64,000 bases of DNA from Tolypothrix sp. FACHB-123 (GTDB taxonomy: Bacteria; Cyanobacteriota; Cyanobacteriia; Cyanobacteriales; Nostocaceae). Where the stretch lies: NCBI RefSeq assembly GCF_014697075.1, contig NZ_JACJRE010000010.1, positions 62,001 through 126,000 on the forward strand, read 5' to 3'. The notes under the pieces were generated by a model. The model was not told the origin of the DNA, made no database searches, and worked only from the letters and a program-made list of their open reading frames with translations. Below, piece by piece: positions 38,690 to 48,330 of the stretch. Both the position numbers and the translations under genes were made by a program. How positions within the stretch are numbered: position 1 is the stretch's first letter; the number at the start of each line of letters is the position of its first letter.

Positions 38690-39292
38690 TAGCTGTGAAG
38701 GCTTGTAAAAACGTGATTGTAGAGTTTTTGGAAGTATTTATAAGTTTTCCTGATTTGGCGGTATTCACTGACAAAGTTAGTATTACGATACACCAACAGT
38801 TTTAAACCATTCCTAGAATTACTACAACAGAGTGAGAAACAAATCCGTAAATAGTATCTTGTTGCACTTAAAAAATCTACTGCTACTATTTAGCAAACTG
38901 TCCTAAGCTATAAAAATACTTGGGAGCATTTGTACTTAAATGGCATCAGTGCAGAAGAGACTCTTGAACTGATGGCAAAAAGTACAGGTTATCAGCTTAC
39001 ATCAGGGCAAACAACTGTGGGAGAGGGATGGGTTTTGAGCATTGGGCATTGGGCATTGGGCATGGAGCATTGGGAAGAAATAACCAATGCTGCATATCCA
39101 ATGTCTAAAGCGGTGGGACGAGAACTACCCAAAAGGAGATGAAGTTTCTCGCCACTTTTGATTGATTCCGATCCTCAAACCGCAAAGGATAATCCTTCCA
39201 GATTGCTGAGTTGATTTGGGAAAGCTACCCAATCTCGCTATTTTTTACTACATCCAACCAGACTTATCAAGATATAAGGTTAGTAGCCATCA
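38690..39292. other. Intergenic region with possible protein remnant and STRR
   Basis: A 603-base spacer between divergent genes. On the plus strand near 38893-39015 one frame reads protein-like (WEHLYLNGISAEETLELMAK, TGYQLTSGQ) but lacks a good start and runs straight into a GGGCATTGGGCATTGGGCAT heptamer block at 39041-39072, so it may be the remains of a small gene disrupted by the repeat. The ATGs present give no longer frame. The aminopeptidase promoter lies at the right end. Confidence 0.4.
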
Positions 39293-41899
39293 ATGTCCAA
39301 TTTTTATTTCGATACAGAAAATAACGGTCACAGATCTTTTGAGTTACCAGGCGCAAAACCTCATTACAACCCCGATCGCCCTGGACAAGTAGAGCATATT
39401 TTTTTAGATCTGAGTTTGGATATTCCAAACCAAAGTTATTCTGGCAGCTGTAGCATTCGCCTGTCGCCCATCCGCAATGGAATTGATAATTTGACTTTGG
39501 ATGCTGTCAACTTGAATATTCAATCTGTGCAGGTGGATGAGGTAGAACAAAAGTTTGACTATGATGGCGAAAAGCTAGTAATTAAGCTTTCAACGCCGAC
39601 AGAGATAGGTAAGCGCTTATTAATTGCGATCGCCTATGCTGTAGAAAAACCCCAACGCGGTATCTACTTTATTCAACCAGACAAACACTACCCCAACAAG
39701 CCCACCCAAGTCTGGACACAAGGAGAAGACGAAGATTCTCGCTTTTGGTTTCCTTGCTTCGATTATCCTGGACAACTTTCGACTTCAGAAATTCGCGTCC
39801 GCGTTCCTAAACATTTAATCGCGATTTCTAACGGCGAACTGATTGAAACCAAGGAAGATGGTAAAGATGGTAAATATAAAATCTACCATTGGTCGCAGCA
39901 AGAAATTCATCCTACCTATTTAATGACATTAGCGATTGGTGACTTTGCGGAAATTCGCGATGAATGGCAAGGTAAACCTGTCACTTATTATGTAGAAAAA
40001 GGTAGAGAAGCCGATGCAAAACGCAGCATGGGCAAAACTCCCCGCATGATCGAATTTTTAAGTGAAAAGTATGGTTATAAATATGCTTTTCCGAAATATG
40101 CTCAGGTTTGCGTCGATGATTTTATTTTCGGCGGAATGGAAAATACTTCTACAACTCTGTTAACCGATCGCTGTTTAATAGATGAACGCGCCGCTTTAGA
40201 TAATCGCAACACCGAAAGTTTAGTAGTTCACGAATTAGCACATCAATGGTTTGGCGATTTGCTAGTCATTAAACATTGGTCACATGCTTGGATTAAAGAA
40301 GGAATGGCTTCTTATTCTGAGGTGATGTGGACAGAACAAGAATATGGTAGCCAAGAAGCTGCATATTATCGCTTATTAGAAGCGCGGAGTTACTTTAGTG
40401 AAGATAGCGGACGTTACCGCCGACCAATGGTAACTCACGTTTATCGCGAAGCAATTGAACTTTATGACCGCCATATTTATGAAAAAGGTTCTTGTGTTTA
40501 TCACATGATTCGGGCGGAATTAGGAGAGGAATTGTTTTGGCCTGCTATTCACACCTTTGTCCAAGATAATGCTCATAAAACTGTCGAAACAGTAGACTTA
40601 TTAAGGGCAATTGAAAAAGCCACCGGCAGAAATTTAGCCTTCCTCTTTGACCAATATGTGTATCGTGGAGGTCATCCTGATTTTAAAGTTGCTTACTCTT
40701 GGGATGGCGATGCAAATTTAGCGAAGGTAACAGTTACCCAAACTCAAGCTAAAAATAATCAAAGTAAAGAGTTATTTGACTTAAAAATTCCTATTGGCTT
40801 TGGTTATAGCGAAGCGGGTACATCTCCCAAAATCAAAACCTTTACAGTGAGGGTAAACGAACGGGAACAAAGTTTTTATTTCCCCCTAGAAACCAAACCC
40901 CAATTTATTAGCTTTGATGTCGGGAATAATTACCTAAAAACTGTTACTTTAGAATACCCAATTCCCGAATTAAAAGCTCAGTTAGAATTCGATCCTGATC
41001 CACTTTCGCGAATTTATGCGGCTGAAGCTTTAGCCAAAAAAGGCGGTTTAGAAGCCACAAAAGCTTTATCTGCGGCGTTAAAAAATGACGGATTTTGGGG
41101 TGTGCGGGTTGAAGTCGCCAAACAATTAGCCGAAATTAAATTGGATCAAGCTTTTGATGGGTTAGTCGTTGGGTTGGAAGATAAAAGTCCTTATGTACGC
41201 CGCGCTGTAGTTGATGCGCTAGCAAAAACCAAAACTGCGGAAAGCTATAAGGCTATCAAAGGCTTAGTCCAAGATGGCGATCGCAGTTACTATGTAGAAT
41301 CAGCAGCTTGTCGGGCGATAGGCGCGATCGCATCTGCTAACCTAGACGAAAAACCCAGAGAAGAAAAAGTCCTGAAACTGCTGAAATCGGTTTTAGAAGA
41401 AAGACAAGGCTGGAATGAAGTAGTACGCAGTGGCGCGATCGCCGGTTTAGCCGAACTCAAAACCTCAGAAGCAGCCTTAAACCTGCTCCTAGAATACACG
41501 AAACCCGGCGTCCCCCAAGCCTTACGCCTCGCCACCATCCGCGCCTTAGGGAAAATCTCTGTTGGGCAAAATCCCGTCAATTTAGAACGTATTTTAGAAA
41601 GATTAGGCGAACTAGCTAAAGAAAGCTTCTTCTTAACCCAAGTAGCAGTAGTTATCGCCTTAGGACAAATGGAGACACCCAAAGCCATTGGAATATTGCG
41701 ATCGCTAGCCGATCAAACACCAGATGGGCGGGTGCGGCGTTATGCTGATGAAGAGATTACGCGAGTTCAAGGTAATATTGGTACAGAAAATGCGCTGCGG
41801 AATTTGCGTGAAGAACTCGATCAAGTCAAGCAGCAAAATCAAGAATTGCGAAGTCGCTTAGAAAATTTGGAAGCTAAATCTAAGAGTTCTGCATCGTAA
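39293..41899 (+). CDS. M1-family metallo-aminopeptidase with HEAT-like tail
   Basis: An 868-residue cytosolic peptidase. The N-terminal beta domain is followed by the thermolysin-like catalytic domain, with the exopeptidase motif GGMEN (280-284), zinc ligands His313, His317 and Glu336 in HELAHQWFGDLL and the following helix, and general base Glu314. The C-terminal 300 residues replace the usual helical cap with HEAT-like repeats (DPLSRIYAAEALAKKGGLEA, DKSPYVRRAVVDALAKTKTA, VRSGAIAGLAELKTSEAALN) and end in a coiled coil (ELDQVKQQNQELRSRLENLE). This cyanobacterial form resembles leukotriene-A4-hydrolase-like M1 enzymes rather than E. coli PepN. Monocistronic with a hairpin 34 bases after the stop. 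Confidence 0.92.
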   Translation: MSNFYFDTENNGHRSFELPGAKPHYNPDRPGQVEHIFLDLSLDIPNQSYSGSCSIRLSPIRNGIDNLTLDAVNLNIQSVQVDEVEQKFDYDGEKLVIKLSTPTEIGKRLLIAIAYAVEKPQRGIYFIQPDKHYPNKPTQVWTQGEDEDSRFWFPCFDYPGQLSTSEIRVRVPKHLIAISNGELIETKEDGKDGKYKIYHWSQQEIHPTYLMTLAIGDFAEIRDEWQGKPVTYYVEKGREADAKRSMGKTPRMIEFLSEKYGYKYAFPKYAQVCVDDFIFGGMENTSTTLLTDRCLIDERAALDNRNTESLVVHELAHQWFGDLLVIKHWSHAWIKEGMASYSEVMWTEQEYGSQEAAYYRLLEARSYFSEDSGRYRRPMVTHVYREAIELYDRHIYEKGSCVYHMIRAELGEELFWPAIHTFVQDNAHKTVETVDLLRAIEKATGRNLAFLFDQYVYRGGHPDFKVAYSWDGDANLAKVTVTQTQAKNNQSKELFDLKIPIGFGYSEAGTSPKIKTFTVRVNEREQSFYFPLETKPQFISFDVGNNYLKTVTLEYPIPELKAQLEFDPDPLSRIYAAEALAKKGGLEATKALSAALKNDGFWGVRVEVAKQLAEIKLDQAFDGLVVGLEDKSPYVRRAVVDALAKTKTAESYKAIKGLVQDGDRSYYVESAACRAIGAIASANLDEKPREEKVLKLLKSVLEERQGWNEVVRSGAIAGLAELKTSEAALNLLLEYTKPGVPQALRLATIRALGKISVGQNPVNLERILERLGELAKESFFLTQVAVVIALGQMETPKAIGILRSLADQTPDGRVRRYADEEITRVQGNIGTENALRNLREELDQVKQQNQELRSRLENLEAKSKSSAS

Positions 41900-41933
41900 T
41901 TAAATCTGCACAATTTATTAATTAAACAGGTAG

Positions 41934-41954
41934 GGGCACAACAATGTTGTGCCC
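41934..41954 (+). terminator. GGGGCACAA-family palindrome after the aminopeptidase gene, copy 2
   Basis: Arms GGGCACAA (41934-41941) and TTGTGCCC (41947-41954) are separated by five bases and followed by TTTTATT. It has terminator form for the aminopeptidase transcript and belongs to the interspersed palindrome family also seen at 22639 and 61700. Confidence 0.7.
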
Positions 41955-42009
41955 TTTTATTATGCCCATATACAGCAGAATTTGGTAGGGTGCGTTATGG
42001 ACTTTAGTC

Positions 42010-42246
42010 CTAACGCACCGAAAATCTCTGACGGCGCGTGCTTATTTCTTCAGTGAAATTAGCAAATATATCATCCGACATATCATTCCAACAGCCAGCA
42101 AACTGCATAGTTTTATCGAGAGAATCTTGAGATACTTCTAGACCTAGCCGAAAATGATGAATAAAATTATATAATTCTGCCAATTTATCTTCGGGAACTA
42201 GATTTATTTCTGCAATAACTTTTGTGCGAATATTTAATGATTCTAT
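42010..42246 (-). pseudogene. Orphan type II antitoxin-like gene without a start codon
   Basis: An open minus-strand frame of 78 codons reads ESLNIRTKVIAEINLVPEDK, LAELYNFIHHFRLGLE and TMQFAGCWNDMSDDIFANFT, ending EEISTRRQRFSVR. This matches the small cyanobacterial antitoxin-like family that usually precedes a PIN-domain (VapC) toxin. The codon where Met is expected is ATA (42246-42244), no ATG, GTG or TTG occurs upstream before an in-frame TAA, and no toxin gene follows. It is probably decayed, or translated from a rare start. An inverted repeat (GGTGCGTTA/TAACGCACC, 41987-42019) overlaps its 3' end. Confidence 0.65.
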
Positions 42247-42325
42247 ATAGTAAATAGTATGTATTTCTTGTTAGATAAATTAATTATATAGCAATCCCAA
42301 ATGATTTATGAAATATTACAAGCAT

Positions 42326-42387
42326 GGTTGTTAACTGTTAACTGTTAACCGTTAACAGTCAACAATCAACAGTCACCAGTCAACAGC
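42326..42387. repeat. STRR block (GTTAACTGTTAAC type)
   Basis: Tandem variants of TTAACTG, TTAACAG and CAACAGTCA occupy this intergenic stretch between the antitoxin remnant and the kinase gene. The composition matches the repeats at 36822-36870 and 59138-59162. Confidence 0.75.
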
Positions 42388-42582
42388 CAAAACCGATATT
42401 TTCGCAACTGAAATAAGATTGCTATATATGCTTTAACCTTAAAGAAATGGATTTGGACACACAAAGGTTGATGGTTCGGCAGTTTTACGAAAAACACCAT
42501 GAGAATTTATCTGAAATGATTTGGTATAGCAAATGTGAGGGCTTCTCTGCACCTTGCTGCGCTGAGGGTGGGGACTTTCGCG

Positions 42583-44004
42583 TTAGGTTAAAGGTAAATT
42601 TATAGTGAAAGTAGCACCTTGATTGGGAATGCTAGTAGCTGTGATGCTACCTTGATGAGCTTCAATAATTCGTTTGGCGATCGCTAATCCTAAACCGTTA
42701 CCGTTTCCTTTACGTGCGGGGTCTGTTGTATAAAATTGTTCAAAAATTCGGGGTAAATCGCTTTCTTTGATACCTTTACCTTGGTCTTGAATTTGAATAA
42801 TTGCTTGTTTTCCTTTGCTGGATGCAGAAATAAATACTTGAGAGTTGGCTGGTGCATGTTTGATGGCATTATCTAACAAGTTGAGAATCGCCTGTAATAA
42901 CCGTTCTGGATCGCCATGTATCATCAGGTTATCTACATTTACCACCAGAGAAATTTTCACAGCTTGCATTCGCGGTTCTATTGCATTGACAGCACGATTA
43001 ATCAATCCCCGCAGTGAGATGGTTTGCTGTTCAAGTTTTGTGACTCCCGCTTCTAAACGTCCTAAATCTAGCAGATCGTGAATTAATCGTGATAAGCGTT
43101 TGATTTCGCTGTCGATAGTTTGAAAAAAGCGATCGCGTAATTCTGGTTCTTCATAAGCTCCTCCCTGAAGCGCGTCTACTGTTACCTGAACGTTACTGAT
43201 TGGGGTACGCAGTTCGTGGGAAACATTGGCTAAAAACACTCGCCGTTCTTGATCTAGAGAAGCTAACCGCTCGCTCATGCGGTTTAGTTCTGCTGCTAAT
43301 TGATCTAATTCATTGTTCTCATGGATTGTGAGCTTATCACCAAAATGACCGCCACCCAGGCGAATGGCAAAGTTCTGCATAATCTCAATCGGTTTGGCGA
43401 GACTGCGAGCAAACCGACTGCTAATAAATGCACACAGTAAAAAGGTGACTGCTAAAGTACCTAAAACGCTCCAAAATACCCTGGCAAATTGTCGCTGAAA
43501 CTGCTCTAGAGTAATAGACATGCGCAATACACCCAAAAATTGACCGTTGCGTTCAATGGGTCTGGCAATGTATAGGCGATCGTCGTTGGATAATACTCCT
43601 TTGGCTATTCCCTGTTGTAATTGATTTTGTTGTAGAGCTTGGCGCATTCCGGGAACTTGATACCAGTCTTTCACCTGAGAATCTAATTTGGGGTTAGAAG
43701 TGGCTATCAACAGACCTTGGTGACTAAAAACACGCAGTGTCACATTCTGCGGTGCGCCATATCTCTCGACTAACAACTTGACGCGAGGAATATCTTTTTG
43801 GGCTAGTGCATCTGCAACAGTTTCACTTAACGCATTCGTCCAGTTATCCAAATCTACTTGTCGCATTCGCATAAAATAATCAGCGAACGACCACAAAACA
43901 TAACCTGCTAGCAACGAAGTGCCAAAAGCTGTGACCATGAGATATGTGCCTAACAGCTTGGCATGAATTGTGTTTAATTTAATTCGGGGAAATAAGCCCT
44001 TCAT
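42583..44004 (-). CDS. Membrane sensor histidine kinase (HAMP)
   Basis: A protein of about 473 residues; the ATG at 44004 shares its A with the stop codon of the receiver gene (TGATG), indicating translational coupling. Two membrane helices (about 17-40 and 183-205) bound a periplasmic sensor domain. HAMP, HisKA ([18 protein letters not shown], phosphorylated His in SHELR) and HATPase boxes ([33 protein letters not shown]) follow. The preceding single-domain receiver is its probable partner. The input signal is unknown. Confidence 0.9.
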   Translation of the reverse strand: MKGLFPRIKLNTIHAKLLGTYLMVTAFGTSLLAGYVLWSFADYFMRMRQVDLDNWTNALSETVADALAQKDIPRVKLLVERYGAPQNVTLRVFSHQGLLIATSNPKLDSQVKDWYQVPGMRQALQQNQLQQGIAKGVLSNDDRLYIARPIERNGQFLGVLRMSITLEQFQRQFARVFWSVLGTLAVTFLLCAFISSRFARSLAKPIEIMQNFAIRLGGGHFGDKLTIHENNELDQLAAELNRMSERLASLDQERRVFLANVSHELRTPISNVQVTVDALQGGAYEEPELRDRFFQTIDSEIKRLSRLIHDLLDLGRLEAGVTKLEQQTISLRGLINRAVNAIEPRMQAVKISLVVNVDNLMIHGDPERLLQAILNLLDNAIKHAPANSQVFISASSKGKQAIIQIQDQGKGIKESDLPRIFEQFYTTDPARKGNGNGLGLAIAKRIIEAHQGSITATSIPNQGATFTINLPLT

Positions 44005-44378
44005 CAAGGCTTTTCCTCCGAACGCCGACGCAACACAGCTTTGATCCGTGCTAACAATTCACGGGTATTGAAGGGCTTTGTTACATAATCATCTGCACCC
44101 GCTTCCAAACCCCAAACTTTATCGACATCCTGATCTTTAGCTGTCAGCATGACAATGGGGACATTAGAAAAAGCGCGAATTCGCCAGCAAACTTCCATTC
44201 CATCAACTTCTGGTAGCATCAAATCCAGCAAAATTATATCTGGTACTTGTTTGTGGAACTGTTTGATTGCTGTATGCCCATCAACGGCTGTACTCACTGT
44301 GTAGCCTTCTTTTTGTAATGTATATGTGAGACTGTCACGCAGGGCGGCTTCATCATCCACGAGTAAGACGTGTGGCAT
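44004..44378 (-). CDS. Single-domain response regulator, OmpR-type receiver
   Basis: A 124-residue receiver with acidic pair DD at 8-9, phosphoacceptor Asp52 ([12 protein letters not shown]), Thr in VMLTAKDQD and Lys in DYVTKPF. The sequence and its terminal [17 protein letters not shown] are those of an OmpR-family receiver plus linker, but the winged-helix DNA-binding domain is absent: the stop comes exactly at the linker, and the kinase gene starts on that stop. It therefore signals by protein contact or by phosphotransfer, not DNA binding, unless the output domain was lost recently. Confidence 0.9.
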   Translation of the reverse strand: MPHVLLVDDEAALRDSLTYTLQKEGYTVSTAVDGHTAIKQFHKQVPDIILLDLMLPEVDGMEVCWRIRAFSNVPIVMLTAKDQDVDKVWGLEAGADDYVTKPFNTRELLARIKAVLRRRSEEKP

Positions 44379-44561
44379 TGGAGATTTTAACTGATAGACA
44401 ACTTTGTGTATTTATAATTTCTATACTCTGCTGTATCCCTGCATCCTTCTTAAGGGGGAATGCGATCGCCTAAATCAATTGAACACCACGCTGTAGGGGC
44501 AAGGGCACCGACAATCTTTTGCTACATACAATAATGTTACTGGTGCCATGCCCAATGCCCA

Positions 44562-44626
44562 ATGCCCCATGACGGCAGTTGCTTCAAGCCGGGGAACCCG
44601 TCCAACGCACTGCCTCCCCCATGCCC
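44562..44626. repeat. 65-bp interspersed repeat, copy 2 (inverted)
   Basis: Exact reverse complement of 30590-30654 over all 65 bases. It sits five bases beyond the 3' end of the CHAT gene and is flanked by ATGCCCAATGCCC heptamers. Confidence 0.85.
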
Positions 44627-44630
44627 AATT

Positions 44631-47600
44631 TTAATTCATCGCCCGCCAATTCCCCGAAGGAATAAAACTCGCCCAAAAATAAGGATGCTGATATTGACGA
44701 CTATTTAGGAACTCTAACTGCACCTCTCGCAGCGCTTCATGTCTACCCTTACCAGCTCGCAATTTCTCATAATATTTCACCATTAAATCTTTCGTGCCAT
44801 CATCAGCCACTTGCCATAAACTTAACAGTTGAGTTTGCGCCCCTGCTATTACCAAAGCCCGCCGCAATCCATAAACACCGTCACCAATTTTCACATCACC
44901 CAGTCCAGTGTCACAAGCAGATAAAACTACTAATTCTGTGCCGCGTAAATTTAACCCAGCTACTTCTAAAGCTGTGAGAACTCCATCTTCTATATCGGTT
45001 TTTTGTTTATTTTGACGGTTATTGAAACCAGCCAAAGCTAAACCAGAACGTAATAAGGGATTTTCTAAATTTAAAACTGGTGCTTTTTCTAATTGCTGAT
45101 GAAATTCATTGTTTGGGGGTTGATCTTCTTTATCTGGTAAAAAGAACCCGTGAGTAGCTAAATGTAAAATTCTCGGTGCATTTAATTGTTTAATAGCTGC
45201 TTCTGTGGCTTGTTTTCCTAATAAAATATCTGTCTGAGGAAAAATCTTTTTGATTTCTTGCCCTTCGGCTAAAGTTGCTGTCAATGAATCATATGTTAAA
45301 TTAGCAAAGTCACTAGAACGTTTATTTTCAAAACCACGAGATTTTGCTGCAACTGTAGTATCTTGTTGATCGTAGTCAATATCTGCAAAGATTACAGAAT
45401 TTGAGGATGCTTTAGCTGCACTTTGCAAGTTAAGTAAGTCTCGCCCAGTGGTCAGGTAAGAGAAAGCATAACGTTGAACGAGATATTGATTTTGCTCATC
45501 TTTGAGGGCTTCAAAGGGTATCAAGTTTAACTGCCCATCTGGTGAAAGCAACAGGTGACGCGCATTGCCTAATAGGGGACGGATGGGAGCCATGATTTGC
45601 TCATCTAAGGCGCGGGCGGCTGTTTGAAGTCGGGATACAGTGGTTTTTCTCTCAATTGGTGTGGGTAAAATTCCACCCCGTTCTTCAACAGATGTTTGAG
45701 AAGTATTTTGTACAACATTAAAATGCTCGGAACCTAACCCCCTAACCCCCTTCCTTTGAAGAGAAGGGGGAGAATTCACAACTTCTGGGACTGTGGGGGA
45801 GAGGTTTGGTGAGGGGTTCTTAGAATTAGATTTGCTGACAGCCGGAGCAGACACCAAAACCTGGCGGAAACTAGCAACAGATTGATCGATAGTTGCCGCA
45901 TCACCCAAATCAACCCATTTCGGTTCCCCAGAAGCACGCAACACTACTGCTGCATAAAGCGGTTTACCCCATTTTTCGCTTTCTTTTTTAGCTTTGGGAT
46001 TAAATGGCTGATATTGGACAATTTCTACCAGTGCAGCATCCTGAGGAATTTGGGCTTGGATGGCGGCCAATTCCACTCTTTGAATTGCTTTGCGGAACTC
46101 GGCGCTTTTAGCACTTACTTGTTCTTCTAATTGTTCCTTTCGAGTTTCTAATTGTTGAATTTGAGCTTGATAAACTGCAAATTTTTCTTGCCCCTGTCCG
46201 CGATATACGAGGGCGGCTAATTCTTCCTGCACTTTTAACCAATCATCAAACAGCTTTTTGGTTTCTGGCTGGGCTGCTAATTGAGTGCGTAATGTCTGCA
46301 CAGTGTCAGTCATGGCATCTAGCACTCGTCCTTTGCGACGAAGTACTGTAGTTAGGGCGAGTTTGGCTAATGTGGGGTTGCTGGTAGATTGTTGTAGCGC
46401 CAGAGAAACAGCAATGTCAGTGGTGACACTAAAGGTTTGAGCGTAGTTTTGTTTTCTTTGTTCTGAACCCACAGCATAGATGAGTTGCAAATTTTGTTCT
46501 TGAACTGCAAGCCCACGGTTGAAAAAATCAGTGGTGCGGGTAATATCACCCTGTGCCCAATAAAGTAGAGCTAAATTGTTGAGGTTAGTTGCTACAAGTG
46601 GGTGTTCTTGACCTAGAACTTTTTCCCGAATTGCCAAAGAGCGCAAAAAAAGTGGTTCAGCTTTGGCATAACTCCCCTGTGAAAAGTAAAGTGCTGCTAA
46701 ATTGTTGAGGCTTTGTGCTACATCGGGATGTTCTTTACCCAGTACTTTCTCGTAAATAGCTAGAGAGCGCAGGAAAAGCCCTTCGCCTTTGGCATAATTT
46801 CCCTGTAAGGAGTAAAGTAATGCTAAATTGTTGAGGCTTTGTGCCACATCGGGATGTTCTTGTCCCAGTACTTTTTCGTAAATAGCTAGAGAGCGGAGGT
46901 AAAGCGGTTCAGCTTTGGCATAATTCCCCTGTAATCGATAAAGTAATCCTAAATTATTGAGGGTTTTTGCCACATTGGGATGTTCTTTACCCAATACTTT
47001 CTCTAGAATTGCCAAAGAGCGGAGGTAAAGTGGTTCAGCTTTGGTATAACTCCCCTGTAATCGGTAAAGTAATCCTAAATTGTTGAGGCTTTTTGCCACA
47101 TTGGGATGTTCTTTACCCAGTACTTTCTCTAGAATTGCCAAAGAGCGGAGGTAAAGCGGTTCAGCTTTGGCATAACTCCCCTGTGAGGAGTAAAGTTCTG
47201 CTAAATTGTTCAGGCTAGTAGCTACATCGGGATGTTCTTTACCCAGTACTTGCTCTCGAATTGCCAAAGAGCGCAAAAAAAGTGGTTCAGCTTTGGCATA
47301 ATTTCTCTGTGAAGAGTAAAGTGATGCTAAATTGTTAAGGCTTTGTGCTACATCGGGATGTTCTTTACCCAGTACTTGCTCTCGAATCGCCAAAGAGCGG
47401 AGGTAAAGACCTTCGGCTTTAGCATAACTCCCCTGTGAGGAATAAAGTAATGCTAAATTGTTGAGGAGAGTAGCTACATTGGGATGTTCTTTACCAAGTA
47501 CTTTTTCCCCAATTGCTAAAACTTTTTCTGCCAAGGCGATCGCTTCACTATATTTGCCCTGCTCATACAACTGCGTCACTTGTTCATTGAGTCGCTCAAC

Positions 47601-47771
47601 TTCGGCTAACTCTGCGGACTGTTGTGCTGATAGTGGTGGTTGGGCAAGTCCTGCAACTTCCTTTGGTCTACTTATCAGTAGTCCTGATGCTATTGCTGTA
47701 GCGATTGACCAAGTTAGCAATTTCACCGGGTAACGCTTGGGTGGTTGTGGCTGGGATAATTGAGGAGACAA
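44631..47771 (-). CDS. TPR-CHAT protein (caspase-like peptidase)
   Basis: A 1046-residue protein. An N-terminal hydrophobic segment (about 18-35, LLTWSIATAIASGLLISR) suggests export or membrane anchoring. A short TPR is followed by eight near-identical 42-residue kinesin-light-chain-type TPRs at residues about 95-430 (EHPDVAQSLNNLALLYS, YAKAEPLFLRSLAI). After a coiled-coil region (about 500-570), a CHAT domain occupies about 760-1046 with the caspase-like dyad His874 (HLATHGFF) and Cys953 (LSACDTGLGD). CHAT proteases act in programmed cell death, defence and regulated proteolysis. A 35-residue Pro/Ser-rich insert near residue 645 is encoded by an interspersed DNA repeat. A second TPR-CHAT gene lies 3 kb away. 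Confidence 0.92.
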   Translation of the reverse strand: MSPQLSQPQPPKRYPVKLLTWSIATAIASGLLISRPKEVAGLAQPPLSAQQSAELAEVERLNEQVTQLYEQGKYSEAIALAEKVLAIGEKVLGKEHPNVATLLNNLALLYSSQGSYAKAEGLYLRSLAIREQVLGKEHPDVAQSLNNLASLYSSQRNYAKAEPLFLRSLAIREQVLGKEHPDVATSLNNLAELYSSQGSYAKAEPLYLRSLAILEKVLGKEHPNVAKSLNNLGLLYRLQGSYTKAEPLYLRSLAILEKVLGKEHPNVAKTLNNLGLLYRLQGNYAKAEPLYLRSLAIYEKVLGQEHPDVAQSLNNLALLYSLQGNYAKGEGLFLRSLAIYEKVLGKEHPDVAQSLNNLAALYFSQGSYAKAEPLFLRSLAIREKVLGQEHPLVATNLNNLALLYWAQGDITRTTDFFNRGLAVQEQNLQLIYAVGSEQRKQNYAQTFSVTTDIAVSLALQQSTSNPTLAKLALTTVLRRKGRVLDAMTDTVQTLRTQLAAQPETKKLFDDWLKVQEELAALVYRGQGQEKFAVYQAQIQQLETRKEQLEEQVSAKSAEFRKAIQRVELAAIQAQIPQDAALVEIVQYQPFNPKAKKESEKWGKPLYAAVVLRASGEPKWVDLGDAATIDQSVASFRQVLVSAPAVSKSNSKNPSPNLSPTVPEVVNSPPSLQRKGVRGLGSEHFNVVQNTSQTSVEERGGILPTPIERKTTVSRLQTAARALDEQIMAPIRPLLGNARHLLLSPDGQLNLIPFEALKDEQNQYLVQRYAFSYLTTGRDLLNLQSAAKASSNSVIFADIDYDQQDTTVAAKSRGFENKRSSDFANLTYDSLTATLAEGQEIKKIFPQTDILLGKQATEAAIKQLNAPRILHLATHGFFLPDKEDQPPNNEFHQQLEKAPVLNLENPLLRSGLALAGFNNRQNKQKTDIEDGVLTALEVAGLNLRGTELVVLSACDTGLGDVKIGDGVYGLRRALVIAGAQTQLLSLWQVADDGTKDLMVKYYEKLRAGKGRHEALREVQLEFLNSRQYQHPYFWASFIPSGNWRAMN
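45729..45835. repeat. Interspersed repeat inserted in frame in the CHAT gene
   Basis: This block has the composition of a known cyanobacterial intergenic palindrome: AACCTAACCCCCTAACCCCC, then a hairpin CCCCCTTC (45746-45753)/GAAGGGGG (45763-45770), then GGTGAGGGGTTC at the end. It lies inside the coding frame and is translated as a Pro/Ser-rich insert (NPSPNLSPTVPEVVNSPPSL, QRKGVRGLGS) between the TPR and CHAT parts, without breaking the frame. Confidence 0.75.
46482..47489 (-). repeat. Tandem 126-bp repeat encoding eight TPR units
   Basis: Eight consecutive 126-base units encode 42-residue repeats beginning EHPxVA and ending KVLGK/Q. Neighbouring units are almost identical at the DNA level (for example CTTTACCCAGTACTTTCTC recurs with few changes), indicating recent duplication or gene conversion. 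Copy number should vary between strains. Confidence 0.85.
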
Positions 47772-48330
47772 GTTTTTCGGCTTCCTGGTGGTGGGTAAGG
47801 GACTTGCAACTAAAAAAAATATACTATCACTGTGTAGGCAGGGGGCACGGGGCAGGGGGAAAATAACAATATCTTCTCTGGGAAATTGGATAATTTATTT
47901 TCTGGAAGTCCCTAAACACTCTGCAATTTGTGGTTTTTACGTCGTAAAAATAGATTTTGGCTTTATTTAGTTAGTATGCCAGGGTTGATAAGTAGTTTTT
48001 TGGTAATTTTTTCAAGATTTAATAAAGTCTGTCGGAGCATAGGAATCTGCTGACGCTGTTGGTGGTGAGTTTTTTGGCGTTGCGATTATATATATCTCTC
48101 AGGCTTGAGTGGTTATGCAGTGAGGAATTAGGTTATGAAGAAAACACACCTATCATAGGGGTTTAGCAATGCTAAACCCTCCATAGTGCGGATGTATAGC
48201 GATTCTCCTTTGGATGCATACACTATAGGGCATGGCAGTGCCATGCCCCTACGGACGATGGGTGATGAATATTTAAGTGCGTAGTTTACGGCATCGCTCT
48301 TGACGATTGCAGAAAATGGGATATCTACGC
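47772..48330. repeat. Intergenic region with palindromic repeats
   Basis: The stretch contains an STRR-like GGCAGGGGGCACGGGGCAGG block (about 47838-47859), the 22-base repeat at 47888-47909 also seen at 30088-30109, a hairpin GGGTTTAGCA/TGCTAAACCC (48159-48179) and a hairpin GGGCATGGC/GCCATGCCC (48228-48248). Both hairpins are common interspersed palindromes of Nostocales. Frames of 60-70 codons here are not protein-like. Confidence 0.6.

Noticed and set aside
41290-41688. 132-codon minus-strand frame inside the aminopeptidase gene
   Set aside because: Shadow of the HEAT-repeat region.
46482-47489. Eight-fold repeat considered as a CRISPR array
   Set aside because: The units are contiguous 126-base coding repeats without spacers and translate as TPR motifs.
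47788-47970. 60-codon frame after the first CHAT gene
   Set aside because: It runs through STRR and interspersed repeat sequence and has no protein character.
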